Shown: positions 14,401 to 25,204, counted from the stretch's first letter. The stretch: 64,000 nt of DNA from Branchiostoma floridae (GCF_000003815.2 NC_049991.1:5200743-5264742); one strand, 5' to 3'. Notes: generated by a model not told the origin, from the letters alone. Translations and numbers: made by a program.

Positions 14401-17400
14401 CTTTACTCCTGTGTGTGCTTCGTTAGGTTCGGAGCGGCCTTTACTGATTATGGTTCTCGCTGTTTGTGTTCCTTTTCTAGCACGGCTTGGAATTCCGGCT
14501 GCCAGCTATATCATTTTAATCCTTGCGTTGTCTGTTGTTTTTGCATATGAATACTTGATTTTGAGGGAGGAATGTTCCGGAGTGTAGGGGGACTGCTTTA
14601 CGCCATTTTTTCGTTACAGTTTCAAGCCTAATTTTCCTTCCTTAGGCCGGGACGAGTTTAGGACACCTTTTTCGTTCAGGCTGGCGTTTTGTTCCGCGTG
14701 AAGCTGATTGATTCTTGTGTGATTTCGTGCCTTTTGTGAATGTTTTAGCAGGGCCCGACAGCTACTCCAAGCAGATAGTTGGTGCCCACGTGGCAGATGG
14801 TGGTTCTCTCGAAATCCTCTTGTTCGCGTCATGTTTTTGTATCCATGGCGATCCTCTGCGAAGGAAAGCTGTGGGTGTTGGCTTTTAATGCTGAGGTGTG
14901 GAGCAGAACGAGAGTTTCCAGATTTTGATGTCATTTTTTGATTTTCGTGAATATTTCAGGCAGGAACAGAGAACGACGATGGCATGTTCCAGGAGGCAAG
15001 ATGGCGACCCCCTCCTGGTTCTTTGTTTTCAGGATCAGATGTCACCCCGCTGAGAGAGCTTGGCGTAGCGTTCAGCCAACCCCTCTGAGCTTTGAAGGCT
15101 GCAGTCGGTACGATTTGGGTATCATTTTTGTTTTGGCAAGGTAGAATTTTCTTTTGCTTTCCTAGATTGAACGTCGAGGCTGTGTATGGGGTTTCCGCTA
15201 ATATTTTGCATTAGTTTGGAGTTTGTTTTGCATGTGTATGAGTGTGTACCTGTAAGGCGCGTTTGGATGTTGTGGACGCGCGTGACCCAGCCCTACGCCA
15301 CGTAACGCGGCTCGCTCGCATGTGGGGGGGCTGGGCGGTGTGGAAGATGCGTTTGTTTTAGACTTGTCTGTCTGGGACCGGACCTGTTGCCGGGCGCCCG
15401 TCCCTCCCCACTTTCTCATGGTTCACGTGTTGTTCATACAGGTCTGACGCTCCCCCCCTCCAACAACAGGGATGCGAGGGACACACCACCACCCAGCTCC
15501 GGGACACGCCATCATCAACCTCGCCAGATGTGCGGCCCGATAGGACCCGTTGGTGGCCTGCACAAGCTTTAGCAACAGAGAGGGGTCAAGACGCGCCAGG
15601 GAACCTGTTAGGCTGTGATGTTTTTGTGGTGAACCATGTTTCTTTGTACTGAATAAAGTTGTGAAAAAATAAATACCAGGGAACCTGAGGAGGCGGCTTC
15701 AGGGCACAGTGCTACAAGGGACAGCGGTCAGAGGATCAAGGTCGACTGGCGCTCCGATCCCCGACACCGCCCAGCCCCTGCCGGTCAGTTCAGCTAACCC
15801 CGCCGACAGCTCAAGGAACGGACTGTAAGTAATTTTTTCCCCTACTTTTCTTGATGGTTTTTTGACTTGTCGTTTTCCAGTGCGATGGGGTGCCGCGGGA
15901 TGCTGGATGATTAATAACTAAATCGAGTAACCCTGTTTTGAGATTGGTCTGACCAAGAACGTCTTTGGTTTGACGCCTTTGTATAGCACAGCAAGATATC
16001 ATTCAGTGCGACGGGGTTCCGCAGTAAGCTGAATGACCCGAAAAGTGTGCAGTCGTATTTTCAGCATGGTGTGACGTTATCCAGCGCGAAGGGTTTCCGC
16101 GGAAGGCTGGACGATCCGAGAAATATATTGTGATCGTTTATTTTCTTCGTGATTTGTTGTGACATCATTCAGCGCGAAGGGGTTCCGCGGAAGGCTGAAT
16201 GATTCGAGAAGTCATGTACGTTCTTCCTTGACATTTTGTGACTTATCCAGTGCGATGGGTTTCCGCGGGAGGCTGGATGACTTGCTAGGCGGAAGTGCGG
16301 AAGTATCGGGGTCGGACTGAGGCCTGGCTAAGGAGTGTGTGCGGGAAACGGGCATTGAGGACAGAAGTGAGCAGCCTGATGTGCGTTGGTGTATAAATGA
16401 TTTTTGTGTCGCACAGTGATGACTTACCAGATGCAGTACAGAGCACGGTTCAGTTATGGCTGTTTTCCTTCATGTTTGAAGCGCTGTGTAAGTTTAGAGT
16501 GGGTATGATCAGCGTTGGGAAAACGAGAGTGAATACTTAGGAATGTGTGGCTTATGTAACGTTAGTGATAAAAGTTCAAAGAAGAGCAAGATGAAGTGAG
16601 GGGGACAAGTCGAGAGGAATAAGAAAGGAATAAGATGAGTAAGGGGAAAGGAAAGGTGAAAGAGCGAAGATAAGGATGGGAAGATGAGAGAGGGATAAAG
16701 ATAGGGAGTAATTTGAAAGAGTAGATAGGGAGAGGAAAGGAGCGAGAAGATACCATAGGGAAGTATCATTGTAGGGAGGTATTAGGGGACAGGAGAGGAG
16801 AGGCTCCAAAGCCAGAGAGGGCAAAGGCGGAAGACGATTTCCGCATCACTTCATAACGGAGGGGCCGAGGACTAATTCAGGACAAATAGGATACTATTTA
16901 ACCTGATTAGTCATTGGTCCCGAAAGTTGCCCTTTGACCCCACAATACTAAGAGATGTCAATCTGTCAGTCCTCCTGTGGCCCTCCGGCTACGTCTGGAG
17001 CCTGAAGCTTAAGGCGGTCGTCTCAGCGCATAGGTGACTTTAGGCTCCAGACGATTTCCGCATCACTTCATAACGGAGGGGCCGAGGACTAATTCAGGAC
17101 AAATAGGATACTTTTTCAACAAAGTATAGGTACTGTATAAGATTGTCATTTCCGAAAATCTACTCTAATACGTAAAATCAGAAACATTATAAACAAAGTA
17201 TGAAAAAAAATAGCAAAATGTGCAAAATTGTACTTTCTTCTTTATATCACTTGCTTCTGTATATGTATCTATAAAGCCGGTATAGCCGCTGTTCGGGGTA
17301 TACATATATATATAACACACCAGTTTCCCCGAATTATTAATAAAAACACTGCCTTTGCTTTATCTAATTTTTTTTCTATATTTTCTTTGCCCTTGCAATC

Positions 17401-20400
17401 ATTTTATTGTTTCCTGCCATTAGAGCTCCAAATATAAACACAGTCTTACATGCATAGACATACTTTAAGTCCGATGTTAACCGACGGTTTTATCAAAAGC
17501 TGTAAGATTCGAATTGTACAAATATAGCTTCATCATAATCATCATGATCATCTCGGGTGACTTGCCCGGACTAAGTCCACCCTCTCCTTCCAGACGTCCC
17601 TTACTAAATATAGCTCCTGTTTTTATGTTTTTCCAAGCTTGATAATAAGAATACTTACCCTGGGAAACCAGCTCGAGAAGCTTCGCAAATAAGAGTTACC
17701 AATCCCCTGCCTAACGCGGGCCCTCCCGCCTCTATGCACCCGCCCCACTACCAGCTGGCCCCACTTACGCCGGTCCCCAACCATCGCTCGCTTCTCGAGA
17801 GAGGCAAGTGATAGTTGGGGCCAGCTGGTTCGTGGGCCGGCGGGTGTTAGGCGGCGGGTGTTCCGTGCGCGCGTGTTGTAGGGATCGGTAAACTTTGCGT
17901 GCCTCGTTAGGAGTCTGCGTTTTCCCAGGGTAAAGAATACTATAAGTAAACGAAATCCACTTAGTCCCAGGCCTGCAGGTTACCGTAAGGGTCAGGAGAA
18001 ATGGCAACGATACTGACTTTGGAAGGTCAGCAAGTCATAGCGGATGGAGTTGTTCTCGTGACCATAAATGTACTTGAGGAGTAACTAGAAAACTATATAT
18101 AGTAAGGGGCTGATGGAAATCAATCGTGGGGCGGGGCGAAGTCGGGGAAAGTCAGTCTTAGCCGATAGAACTGTTCATGAATGTATTCTGAGTTTATATC
18201 TTCATGAAAAATGGAGATATTGTTTTGGGTGTGGCTGCCATGTGTGTGTGTGTGTGTGTGAGTATGTGTTATGTGTGTGTGTGTGCTTCCTGATATTTGT
18301 GGTCAGTATAACTTCAATTCTCTGGATGGATTGATATTTGGTAAGTAGATAGAGGTTGAGAAAGCGAAGGTCAAGGTCAATGTTTGGCCCCTGGTATGTG
18401 ACCTTAATACTGCAGCAGAACGGTTTTTGTATCTTTTGACCTTGACGTGCTATGGCCTTGATTCTTTGATGGCATTTAGGTTGTGCTGTAAGGAGAACAC
18501 TCTGTAGGTTTGGACCCCCTAACAGCCTTCTCTTCGTTTTTTAAAGATAACAGGAATATTTAGTATGTTCGTGTGTGTTGTGCATGCGTCCGTGTATGCC
18601 TGTGTTTGGACAAGTGATGTAGTGTAAAGTGAGTAAGCATTGAAGTGAATAAAGAAAAATTTCTAGTTGCCTACATTCTGCAAATACATATGTTGGACAG
18701 AGCAACAATTTGACATTCATAACCACCAGACTTTCAGCACCAGAGACAGTAAAAGCCAGGGAAATGCTCACACCAGCTAGCGCTATTCAGTTTATATTCT
18801 GTGAACAAAGAACCTACCACGGTGCCCCACTACACATGTAGATGTGCAGACATCACAAATTTACACCGGTCCAATCTTGATATATTTCAACTCAGATCGC
18901 ACCTCTTTACTTCTTAGTTTAGACATGAACTGAGAAGACCGAATCACGGTGAGGCCTTAAGATACTTCCTAGATTAAAGCAGTTGCAAAGCTACCATCAG
19001 AATTTACTTCTACCTCACTCTTTTTCTCCTTTCCCATGCACAGCGTCTTTTATTCCAAAAGAATAGAAATTTTACCAAATGTTGATACCCTGAACGCAAT
19101 ACTAAACAAATATACTGCCTGTTTATAACTTTTACTACAGAGAGCAGATATGCCCATGAAATGGAGAGCTGCCATACCGGAATACTGAAGTTCATTGCTA
19201 GCTTAAGACTCAAGTCTACTTTTACGTGACTATGCGCCTCCAGCAAGGCTCAGAAATCACGACTGAATACGGTTGGGGTTCATCACATGATCATGAACTC
19301 TCCCGAATGGGGATCACGAGGGATCCAGACAGATGTGATACGTACCTCCAGGGGCCTGTTTACTCCAGTGTTAGTCCGCGGCATCACGAGTATTCTCATC
19401 CAAACTACGTCATAGCCAGACTGAGAGATGGGCTGATAATACCTACACTAACCTTTTGACTTATTTCACGGGCCATACCTTAGTCCTTCTGCACGAAATA
19501 TAATGAAGGCCGAAAGCTATACGCACACAATTCAAATTCTTTAAACGAAACATTACAATGCGGTGCAATGACCGAGTGTGTGAAGTGTTCGTCTTGCATT
19601 CGGTAGGTCCTGAGTTCGACTCCGGCCGAATAATACCAACTACTTTAAAATGGTACGTTCATGCTGCTTTCTCTGCTTAGCACTCAGCACCATTGAGGTA
19701 GAGTATGGGAGTTAAACACACATCACTACCAGCGGACTAGCTCACTGCTGTAGTGGATTGCACAAATGTGTGGCCCAAGGGCTACAGATATGGAGATGGG
19801 CGCCACCTCTAAGTATCTGAACAGATGTACGGGCAACTCTACCTTTTTTATACATTACACCGCATGGTGTCTGATACAACTCCACTAATCATAGTAAGAG
19901 TCGTCTAAGTCGCTTGTAAAGAAAGGAGAGGAAGAAACCTACGAAAAACAATATATTTCCTTTCCCTGGAGGTAAACATAAAGAAGACACATACCTGTGC
20001 ACTTGGCTGTAATGGTTTCCAGACGTTGCTGACCTTCAGGAGGTCATAGTTCTCCAGCGGAAGGATGACCTGACCTATGACACAGTGGCGGGAAAACTTG
20101 TCGTAGTCCTGGAGCGACAGCAGCAGCATCCTCCTCTGAACTTCCAGGAACGGGATTTCGAACTTGAACGTCTCGTTAAACTCTGGGTTTTGAGTTTTCG
20201 GCTTGACAGACGTCTGCTTGGCACTCTTTTGGTCGGGCAGCAGGCACACCTTGACGTAAGGGTTCGAGTGGGCGAAGTCTTGTCGGGTCTCGTCACCAAT
20301 CATCGGAAACGGAAGATTCCGAGCCTCTCGTACGGTGACGATGAATACGCTGTGGATGAGGTTGTAGTGAAAGTTGAAGTACAGCTGGCCGAGTTTGTAC

Positions 20401-20855
20401 TTTGCAACTTTCTCTTCATCCGTCATGTCGTCGTCTTCGTTCTCGTCGACTTCGTAGAGCCTCGGCTGGAACTTTCGTACATCGACGCCGCTCGTGCCCA
20501 TCAGTCGGTTGGCTCGGCTCCGAGGTTGTACCGACTCCTTGTTGGTGGCTCCGGCCGGCCAGAACTCGATCGGTCGCATGTCGATGACCGGAGCGCTGCT
20601 CGAGTTGCCCCGGCGATCCACCGACGAGCCGGCGATGTTGTTGGAGAGGGTACTCGACGCCGAGCTTCGGCGGGACTCGGAAGTCGAAGATGCCCGACTA
20701 GAGGTTTCCGAGTACGTCCGATGGCGCCCGGCGTAGACATAGGTATACTTGTACCTGCGCTGGGGGAAGACATCCTCATTCTTCTCCAGACAGCAGTCAC
20801 AACAGTAGGAACGGCAGCAGAACAAGTCCAACAACCACTGGAACAGACCTGAAGC
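5415..20855 (-). CDS. SYT17: Synaptotagmin-17 (B/K protein), 5' incomplete
   Basis: Four coding exons on the minus strand: 20855-19995, 7167-7047, 6371-6216 and 5620-5415 (stop TAA at 5415-5417). Every junction has GT-AG borders and matching phase (0, 1, 1). The 447 visible residues cover a Cys-rich start (FCCRSYCCDCC, probable palmitoylation), a Ser/Arg-rich linker, C2A (from about residue 145) and C2B, which begins near GDVLLSINYLPSAGRLNVDV. Order and spacing match vertebrate SYT17 to its C-terminus (QWHTLKSRSDCD). C2A reads SNPYVK where Ca2+-binding C2 domains have SDPYVK, which fits the family's Ca2+-independent behaviour. No start codon is present: human has about 16 residues before this point, so a small first exon lies further upstream (beyond 20.9 kb) and was not found. 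The role in membrane and vesicle traffic is inferred from the family. Confidence 0.9.
5975..6200. repeat. Two short poly-C tracts
   Basis: C-runs sit at about 6004-6015 and 6164-6177, in the last SYT17 intron close to the donor of the 6371-6216 exon. They may limit sequencing accuracy here. Confidence 0.6.
7217..8265. mobile_element. About 1.05-kb inverted-repeat element in SYT17 intron
   Basis: The ends are about 45-bp imperfect inverted repeats. The left end begins ACTCACGTGATTATGACG and continues into a TCCGCCATGTTGGATGG block. The right end, read from the other strand, begins ACTCACGTGATCATGACG and reaches TCCGCCATCTTGAATGG. The interior is AT-rich and has no transposase-like reading frame, so it looks non-autonomous. 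A clear target-site duplication was not found. Confidence 0.65.
8266..9124. other. Intronic DNA, nothing recognised
   Basis: Part of the large SYT17 intron. No exon-like or repeat-like structure stood out. Confidence 0.4.
9125..9371 (-). mobile_element. Foldback MITE, copy 1
   Basis: It starts AAGGTGGTATCTCATTGCAC and ends in a near-complementary GTGCATAGATACCAACTTT. Just inside are a second pair, GCACTGCGGGGTTCG and CGAACCCCGCAGTACCG. Its reverse complement aligns along most of its length with 33828-34077, sharing CTTTTACGTATTACGCAAT and the CGGGGTTCGAAAGAT block. The two form one non-coding family. Confidence 0.75.
9372..13200. other. Intronic DNA with repeat scraps
   Basis: Most of this stretch of the SYT17 intron shows nothing coding. 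At 10498-10720 there are TTTGCATAATTAATGAG-type pieces of the dispersed family seen at 1040-1700. The short open frames here have no recognisable domain. Confidence 0.4.
13160..13660. repeat. Diverged short duplication
   Basis: The block GTTGAAGCTCTNTGTCTAATG occurs at about 13181 and 13343. Related 'AATT(AC/GT)...TCAG(G/A)TACTTCT' segments occur near 13235 and 13595. This indicates old internal duplications. The AT-rich 13385-13480 piece also resembles 29845-29960 (TTATTGATT...AGATTCACAGAA...GGTGTG). Confidence 0.5.
15596..15687 (+). mobile_element. Minute retroposed 3' end with 12-bp target duplication
   Basis: The 12-mer CCAGGGAACCTG occurs at 15596-15607 and 15676-15687. Between them are 68 bp that include AATAAA (about 15653) and end in an A-rich stretch with a second AATAAA. 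This is the layout of an extremely 5'-truncated LINE-mediated insertion of an mRNA or retroelement 3' end. The source transcript is not recognised. Confidence 0.55.
15874..16280 (+). repeat. Array of five covarying stem-loops
   Basis: Five units with outer arms at 15876-15880/15903-15907, 15999-16006/16029-16036, 16080-16084/16107-16111, 16164-16172/16195-16203 and 16245-16250/16273-16278. In every unit exactly 22 nt separate the arms, with consensus YGCGANGGGKTTCCGCRGNAKG. The outer stem switches between CCAG/CTGG and TCAG/CTGA with pairing kept. The inner YGCG/CGCR pair changes as CGCG/CGCG, TGCG/CGCA or TGCG/CGCG (wobble). Spacer sequence also recurs (TGACNTNAT before, GATNCGAGAA after). 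It could be a structured RNA or a protein-binding DNA array; the function is unknown. Confidence 0.75.
16560..16830. repeat. Purine-rich tract
   Basis: The plus strand is strongly biased to A and G (runs such as AAAGGAATAAGATGAG and GGGGAAAGGAAAGG) for about 250 bp inside the right part of the transposon. It is low-complexity rather than coding; the pyrimidine strand yields overlapping spurious frames. Confidence 0.65.
16894..17106. mobile_element. 213-bp MITE of the same inverted-repeat family
   Basis: It carries the same CTATTT...AAATAG ends as the 2.8-kb neighbour and is separated from it by GATA (16890-16893). GATA also follows its right end (17107-17110), a likely 4-bp target duplication. 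The middle contains a perfect 12-bp inverted repeat, CGTCTGGAGCCT (about 16992-17003) and AGGCTCCAGACG (17042-17053). It is probably an internally deleted derivative. Confidence 0.7.
17107..17647. other. Intronic DNA, nothing recognised
   Basis: AT-rich SYT17 intron sequence between two transposons. No supported feature. Confidence 0.4.
17648..17940. mobile_element. MITE with 7-bp target duplication
   Basis: The element (17655-17933) has inverted ends TTACCCTGGGAAA and TTTCCCAGGGTAA. The 7-mer AGAATAC flanks it at 17648-17654 and 17934-17940. The interior is GC-rich with further inverted blocks (CCAGCTGGCCCC and GGGGCCAGCTGG). A 7-8-bp duplication fits a hAT-like mobiliser (inference). Confidence 0.8.
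18240..18290. repeat. (GT)n microsatellite
   Basis: An interrupted run of GT/TG dinucleotides in the SYT17 intron. Confidence 0.85.
18365..18560 (+). repeat. Dispersed repeat fragment
   Basis: It contains TACTGCAGCAGAACGG, TTTTGTATCTTTTGACC, GTGCTATGG and 'GACCCCCTAACAGCCTTC', a diverged member of the family at 1040-1700. A smaller related piece (ACTGCAGCAGAACATCCGG) lies near 25927-25990. Confidence 0.5.
19555..19845 (+). mobile_element. tRNA-derived SINE
   Basis: The head resembles an RNA polymerase III promoter: an A-box-like segment near 19569 (TGACCGAGTGTG) and a B-box at about 19613-19623 (AGTTCGACTCC). The body contains GTGTGGCCCAAGGGCTACAGA. Related 3' portions occur inverted at 32455-32590 and on the plus strand near 59815-59865. 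It cannot fold into a credible functional tRNA. Confidence 0.65.
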
Positions 20856-21685
20856 CTGGAGAAGTGAAATAACAAATTCTGCTTATGATCCTTTTTATCT
20901 AAAGCAGGTACTTCTTTTACAAACATCAATATTTTGACCACCCCCTTTTATTGATCCATTTCTATATACATGTATATTTTAATAATTTTGTTTATGCTTG
21001 TAATCATTACATCCGAAAAAAATGGAGATATTGTATTGGCCTGCTGTGTGTTCGTGGTGTATGTCCAACTTTGAACCATTTGGCCCGGTTCCAAGTTTTT
21101 TTCCCGTGCTGTGTTGTAGTCGGAGACTAGTACGATGCGAACGTTTTGCTGGTCTGTGTCCAAATAGCTTTGTCAGGTTGTCCAGAAGTGATATATAGGT
21201 ATTAGATCTTTTGTTTGAGAAATAGAATCTTCAATAGTAAAATGCTTCAAAATGTTCATGATTAGGATTTTGTTATTATAGATCATTTGACTCGGCCATG
21301 GACCTTAGTTAACTTTGGTATAATCATAAATGATGATGATGATGAATCATTAAATGGTTGGTAGAATTAAGATGATGAATTTCCTAATGCAATAGCCCAA
21401 ACCATCGCATTTGTTAGTGACCTTGCCCTTCCCTTTATCCTTCAATGAATGCTAACTATTTCTCTCCCATAAGGGGTCATTCACCTGGTGGTTTGCTGAC
21501 CTGCTATCTACGGACTGTACACCGCACTCTTTCAGGAATGGGTGTTTCAAGCCTGATATGCTGTGATTTAAGGGTGGGTACCGGTTCAGAAAATCCAGGT
21601 ACAGGTCTGGGCCTGCACCTGGATTTAATTAGTATTTGTGAAAACTTGTGAATGAACAATACTTAAAACAATGGTCCGTAATACA
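20856..21685. other. SYT17 5' intron region, nothing recognised
   Basis: Sequence upstream of the largest SYT17 coding exon. The polypyrimidine tract and AG at 20856-20857 support an acceptor here, but no upstream coding exon was identified. Confidence 0.4.
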
Positions 21686-22054
21686 CCTTTCTCACGCGGC
21701 GGCCATGATAGATCTAAAACGAGTTCAATGAGGCAAACAAAAGACTGTCCATCATAATCAACAGTTCAACCAAAGATAGCCTGGCAATTAGGAAATAAAC
21801 CAATAAGAGAATGGCTGTGTGTCCGTCAAATATTTGCATTATTATGTTTTTATTTTGCAGCTCTTAAGGGACTATGGGATCAGTCTACACTACTCTAAAT
21901 TGCTATATCTTTCAGTTATAATATTTATCACTTGATTGTGAGAATTTGTGTGGTTTGGGTGAAAACTAAATGGCAGCTGATTTTAGAATTTAGTTTTGTC
22001 TGTTTGCCTCATTGACCTCGTCTTCGATCTATCGTGGCCGCCGCGTGAGAAAGG
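21686..22054. mobile_element. MITE with about 60-bp inverted repeats
   Basis: The left end CCTTTCTCACGCGGCGGCCA continues into GATAGATC, ACGAG and CAATGAGGCAAACA. The right end is the near-exact complement (TGTTTGCCTCATTG ... TGGCCGCCGCGTGAGAAAGG). The interior is AT-rich without coding potential. Confidence 0.8.
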
Positions 22055-24770
22055 ACTATACTACAGAGGCATCGATTTGGTGGAATATCTGACTTTCACT
22101 GGTGTTTTAAAATCCTATCTTCATACAAACAGCACGTCTAATTGTCTCAGTTAATCTAGACTAGATTTGATGTCGACTGTAAAAACTTGGTAAGAATGGC
22201 AATCAACTCTCCTCTACTTCGTTCTACCTCTGTTTATTTTCCTGGACCTAGAAGCCCCAAAACACACGCATGCCTACCAGTATACTATCTGTTTATTTTC
22301 TTGTCGGTCCAAAATCTGGTCCACTGATTTTTTCAGGCACGGTTTTTCTGGACCGGTCCAGCAAGAAAAAACGGTTTGGTACCGGTACCGGTATCTACCC
22401 CTACTGTGATTTTTTTTTAACAGCTAGCTACAGTTTTCGTCCGTCTTCAAAACCTTAATAACTTCCCCAAACCCAATATTCATGCCAATATTTTAAAAGA
22501 ATCGCGAGCGCAAAAACACGCGACCAAAAACAACACCCCCACCTAAAGTCGAACCACCTTACCGGTGGTAATTACACCATGAAAGCTTCTTCTGAACATT
22601 TTCTTTCACGTGAACCATTTTGGTTTCTTTTTTAAAAAACCGTAGTGCCTTTGATCCAAACTCCCTTGTCATCACAAGCTTTTCATCGTCACTATGTTTT
22701 ATTAGCGTTCCCATAGCAACAACACCGAGCGATGTGCCCATATTACGTCTGTGACGTAAATGTTATTGTGTTGTAGGCCTAGCTGGATGATAATGCGCAG
22801 TGATTATACTTGAATAGCGACCCTGTGAGCACTTATTTTACACAAATGATCTTTGATAACCTGGATTGCTAAGAAGGATCCATTTTAAAATCATGGGGGT
22901 GGCTTGGAGAAATATGCAAAATGATGAATAGATGCCAAAAGGTCAATATTTCATGACATAATTTTCTGGTATATAGTTCTTTTTGGAAATGTACGTATTT
23001 TTGTAGATTTTGCATGCGGTTCCGCGCATGCGCATAGTACTGCGGTTAACAGACGCCATTTTGAAATGTGTAGTTTTTTGTTACAATTAATCTTTCTTTT
23101 TTCCACCGTGACGTTGTGCATATATGCGGTTTCTATTCAAACCAGATTGTGGGTTTAACGAATGATGAACATATTGACTTTTCTGTGTTATATTTGACCT
23201 CATTTTTAGAGGACGACTTGTGCAACCCGGCTTATTCATAGCTAGATAAGAAGGACTCTCCATAATTTGGATTTAAGAATTAATCAGTACTAAAACTAAA
23301 ACAGCGAAAAACCTTTTTAAAATCATGTCACATTTAAGAATTAGGAGCAATTCTTGATTTCATCCAACGAACAATCATAAAAGTTCTATTCAAGCGTATC
23401 AATTTGACAAAAAAAAATACATTTTAAAGAATTTATTGAAGAGACTTTCAGGTATGAGTTGCATGAATGGATTTTTCATTTGTAAAAAAAAGGACTGGTT
23501 AACAATATGTAAATATGTAAATGACCGTGGTATGTACAAAATGTAATATCATGAATCAAGCATAGACATGTATGCAGATTAGAGCTGATTTGCATGAATT
23601 ATGCCTCTCACTAATATGCAGAAAAAAACTGAACTGTCATACAGGCAACTATCAAAATCATCAGCAAGTTGAGCTATTAGATTTAAAATATGAAGTTTTA
23701 AGAAAATCTTTTATAGATTTTTTGGTAATGTGATATGAATTGATACTTCATTGCATAAAAAGCAACATCGTTTCACAATATGTAAATGACGATAAATCTA
23801 TTCAACATGTATCGGATGAATCATGCATAGACGTGTATGCAAATTCGACATGATTAACATGATTTATACCTTCTCATTTACATATCATAGATAGGTTAGA
23901 ATTACAAGTGCTGAAGACAAATGTCCCTACTTTAACACACAACCACATGGTTCAAAATATAACATACGTTTAACGTGTGAGTTTCGTTTTTTTATAATTC
24001 GTATTAGACATTTCCATCTACAATGTAATGATCATTAACATGTGTATAACATTAAAAATAATAAAAACAGTTTGTTAATTTTTTCCTGTCTCTAGTGGGT
24101 TTCTTCACTCTTAGCTATAACGATACCATATTTACTTATGCGCACTGTGCACTCTGTACTGAGGCAAATATTTTGACAAGTGACACAAATTTATGTAAGT
24201 CATGTCTCCACAGTACCATATATGACTGTCTTCTGGGCTATGAAATAATAAAATAACGAGCAAGAAATAACGAAAACATCATAGACGACTCATAACTTCC
24301 GAAATTATGAAAATATATAAATACGTGCGGTATAAACATACCATGTTTGAGCTCAGTGCTTCCGTCTATGGACGTTGTTCCACACGCACATCACAACCAC
24401 ACATGTTGTTGTTGTTGTTGTTGTTTACCATTTATTGACCAGTCCTGTAAACAATAGCGGCAGAAACATAAGAAAAGCGTGAAATAGAAGAATCAAATCA
24501 AAACCACGTAAAGATACGAAATAGAAAAATCATTTCTAAATCTACGCAAGTTTCCAGAATGAAGCGTTTTATTTACAATCACTGGTTCGGAAAAAATAGA
24601 ATAAAGATTATGGTTTTACCAGATGAGGTCAAAATATTTCAACTTTCTATAGCTATCGCAAAGGTTCAACGAAAACGTATTTTTCCCACTGCGCTAGCTT
24701 AGTAGGCCTTACCCACGCGCAGTTACCATGTGCGCCTATGTTTATCCGGTGCTAGCGCCCGTTAATTCAA
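22055..24770. other. AT-rich DNA, nothing recognised
   Basis: No exon or RNA gene supported. Short stretches with ATTTGCATGA-type motifs (23570-23880) may be decayed repeat. Confidence 0.4.
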
Positions 24771-24789
24771 ACGACAAGGAACGGTCATT

Positions 24790-24895
24790 TCTATCTTACC
24801 CTCTTTCTCTTCCCCTTTCTCTACCCTCTTTCTCTTCCCCTCTTCCCCTCTCTCCCTCCCTCCCTTTCTCTCTCTCTCTCTCTTTCTCTCGAATT
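24790..24895. repeat. CT-rich low-complexity tract
   Basis: TTTCTCT/CCCTCT runs ending in a (CT)n block. It gives spurious open frames on both strands. Confidence 0.85.
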
Positions 24896-25204
24896 CAAAA
24901 CAGCCTTGTATATTATCTTCCTTCTTCTTCTCTACTCTACGTGCATTCACGACTATACTGTCAGACGATGAAAGCCAAAGCTCAGTTAAGAGAATCAGAG
25001 CTCCATACGCTTGTGGAACAGCCTTATTACCGTGCAGGGTCGCCATATGGTAAGGGCAGTTCGCTCTTTCCGTCCCGACAGCATACGATCCCTTCACAAT
25101 AAGCTGGCTAAGAAAGGCTTTAGCCAAACAACCTCATCAAATATTGATTGACTTATGTGTACTTGAATAATCATAAAAATCAAATCAGTAGATGGTAAAC
25201 ATGA

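Larger units (their letters stand above)
14098..16889. mobile_element. 2.8-kb GC-rich inverted-repeat transposon, non-autonomous
   Basis: The left end starts CTATTTAACCTGATTAGTC and the right end, read from the other strand, starts CTATTTGTCCTGAATTAGTC: about 30-bp imperfect terminal inverted repeats. The first 87 bp are identical to 16894-16980 and the last 64 bp (with flank, 16832-16895) are identical to 17049-17112, which are the ends of the 213-bp element beside it. No transposase frame is recognised. The interior holds a tiny retroposed 3' end (15596-15687), a five-unit hairpin array (15874-16280) and a purine-rich tract (16560-16830). Perfect identity of the shared ends implies recent activity or gene conversion. 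Confidence 0.75.

Noticed and set aside
16509-16824. Leu/Ser/Pro-rich minus-strand frames
   Set aside because: Products of the purine-rich tract; three frames are open in parallel.
19555-19640. Functional tRNA gene
   Set aside because: A/B-box-like motifs are present but the arms do not fold into a tRNA and a SINE body follows.
20085-20852. 255-codon plus-strand frame
   Set aside because: Antisense shadow of the SYT17 C2A exon, whose minus-strand translation matches a known family.
22559-22741. 60-codon minus-strand frame starting MGTSLGVVAMG
   Set aside because: No recognisable domain, no clear splice context, and it is short enough to arise by chance.
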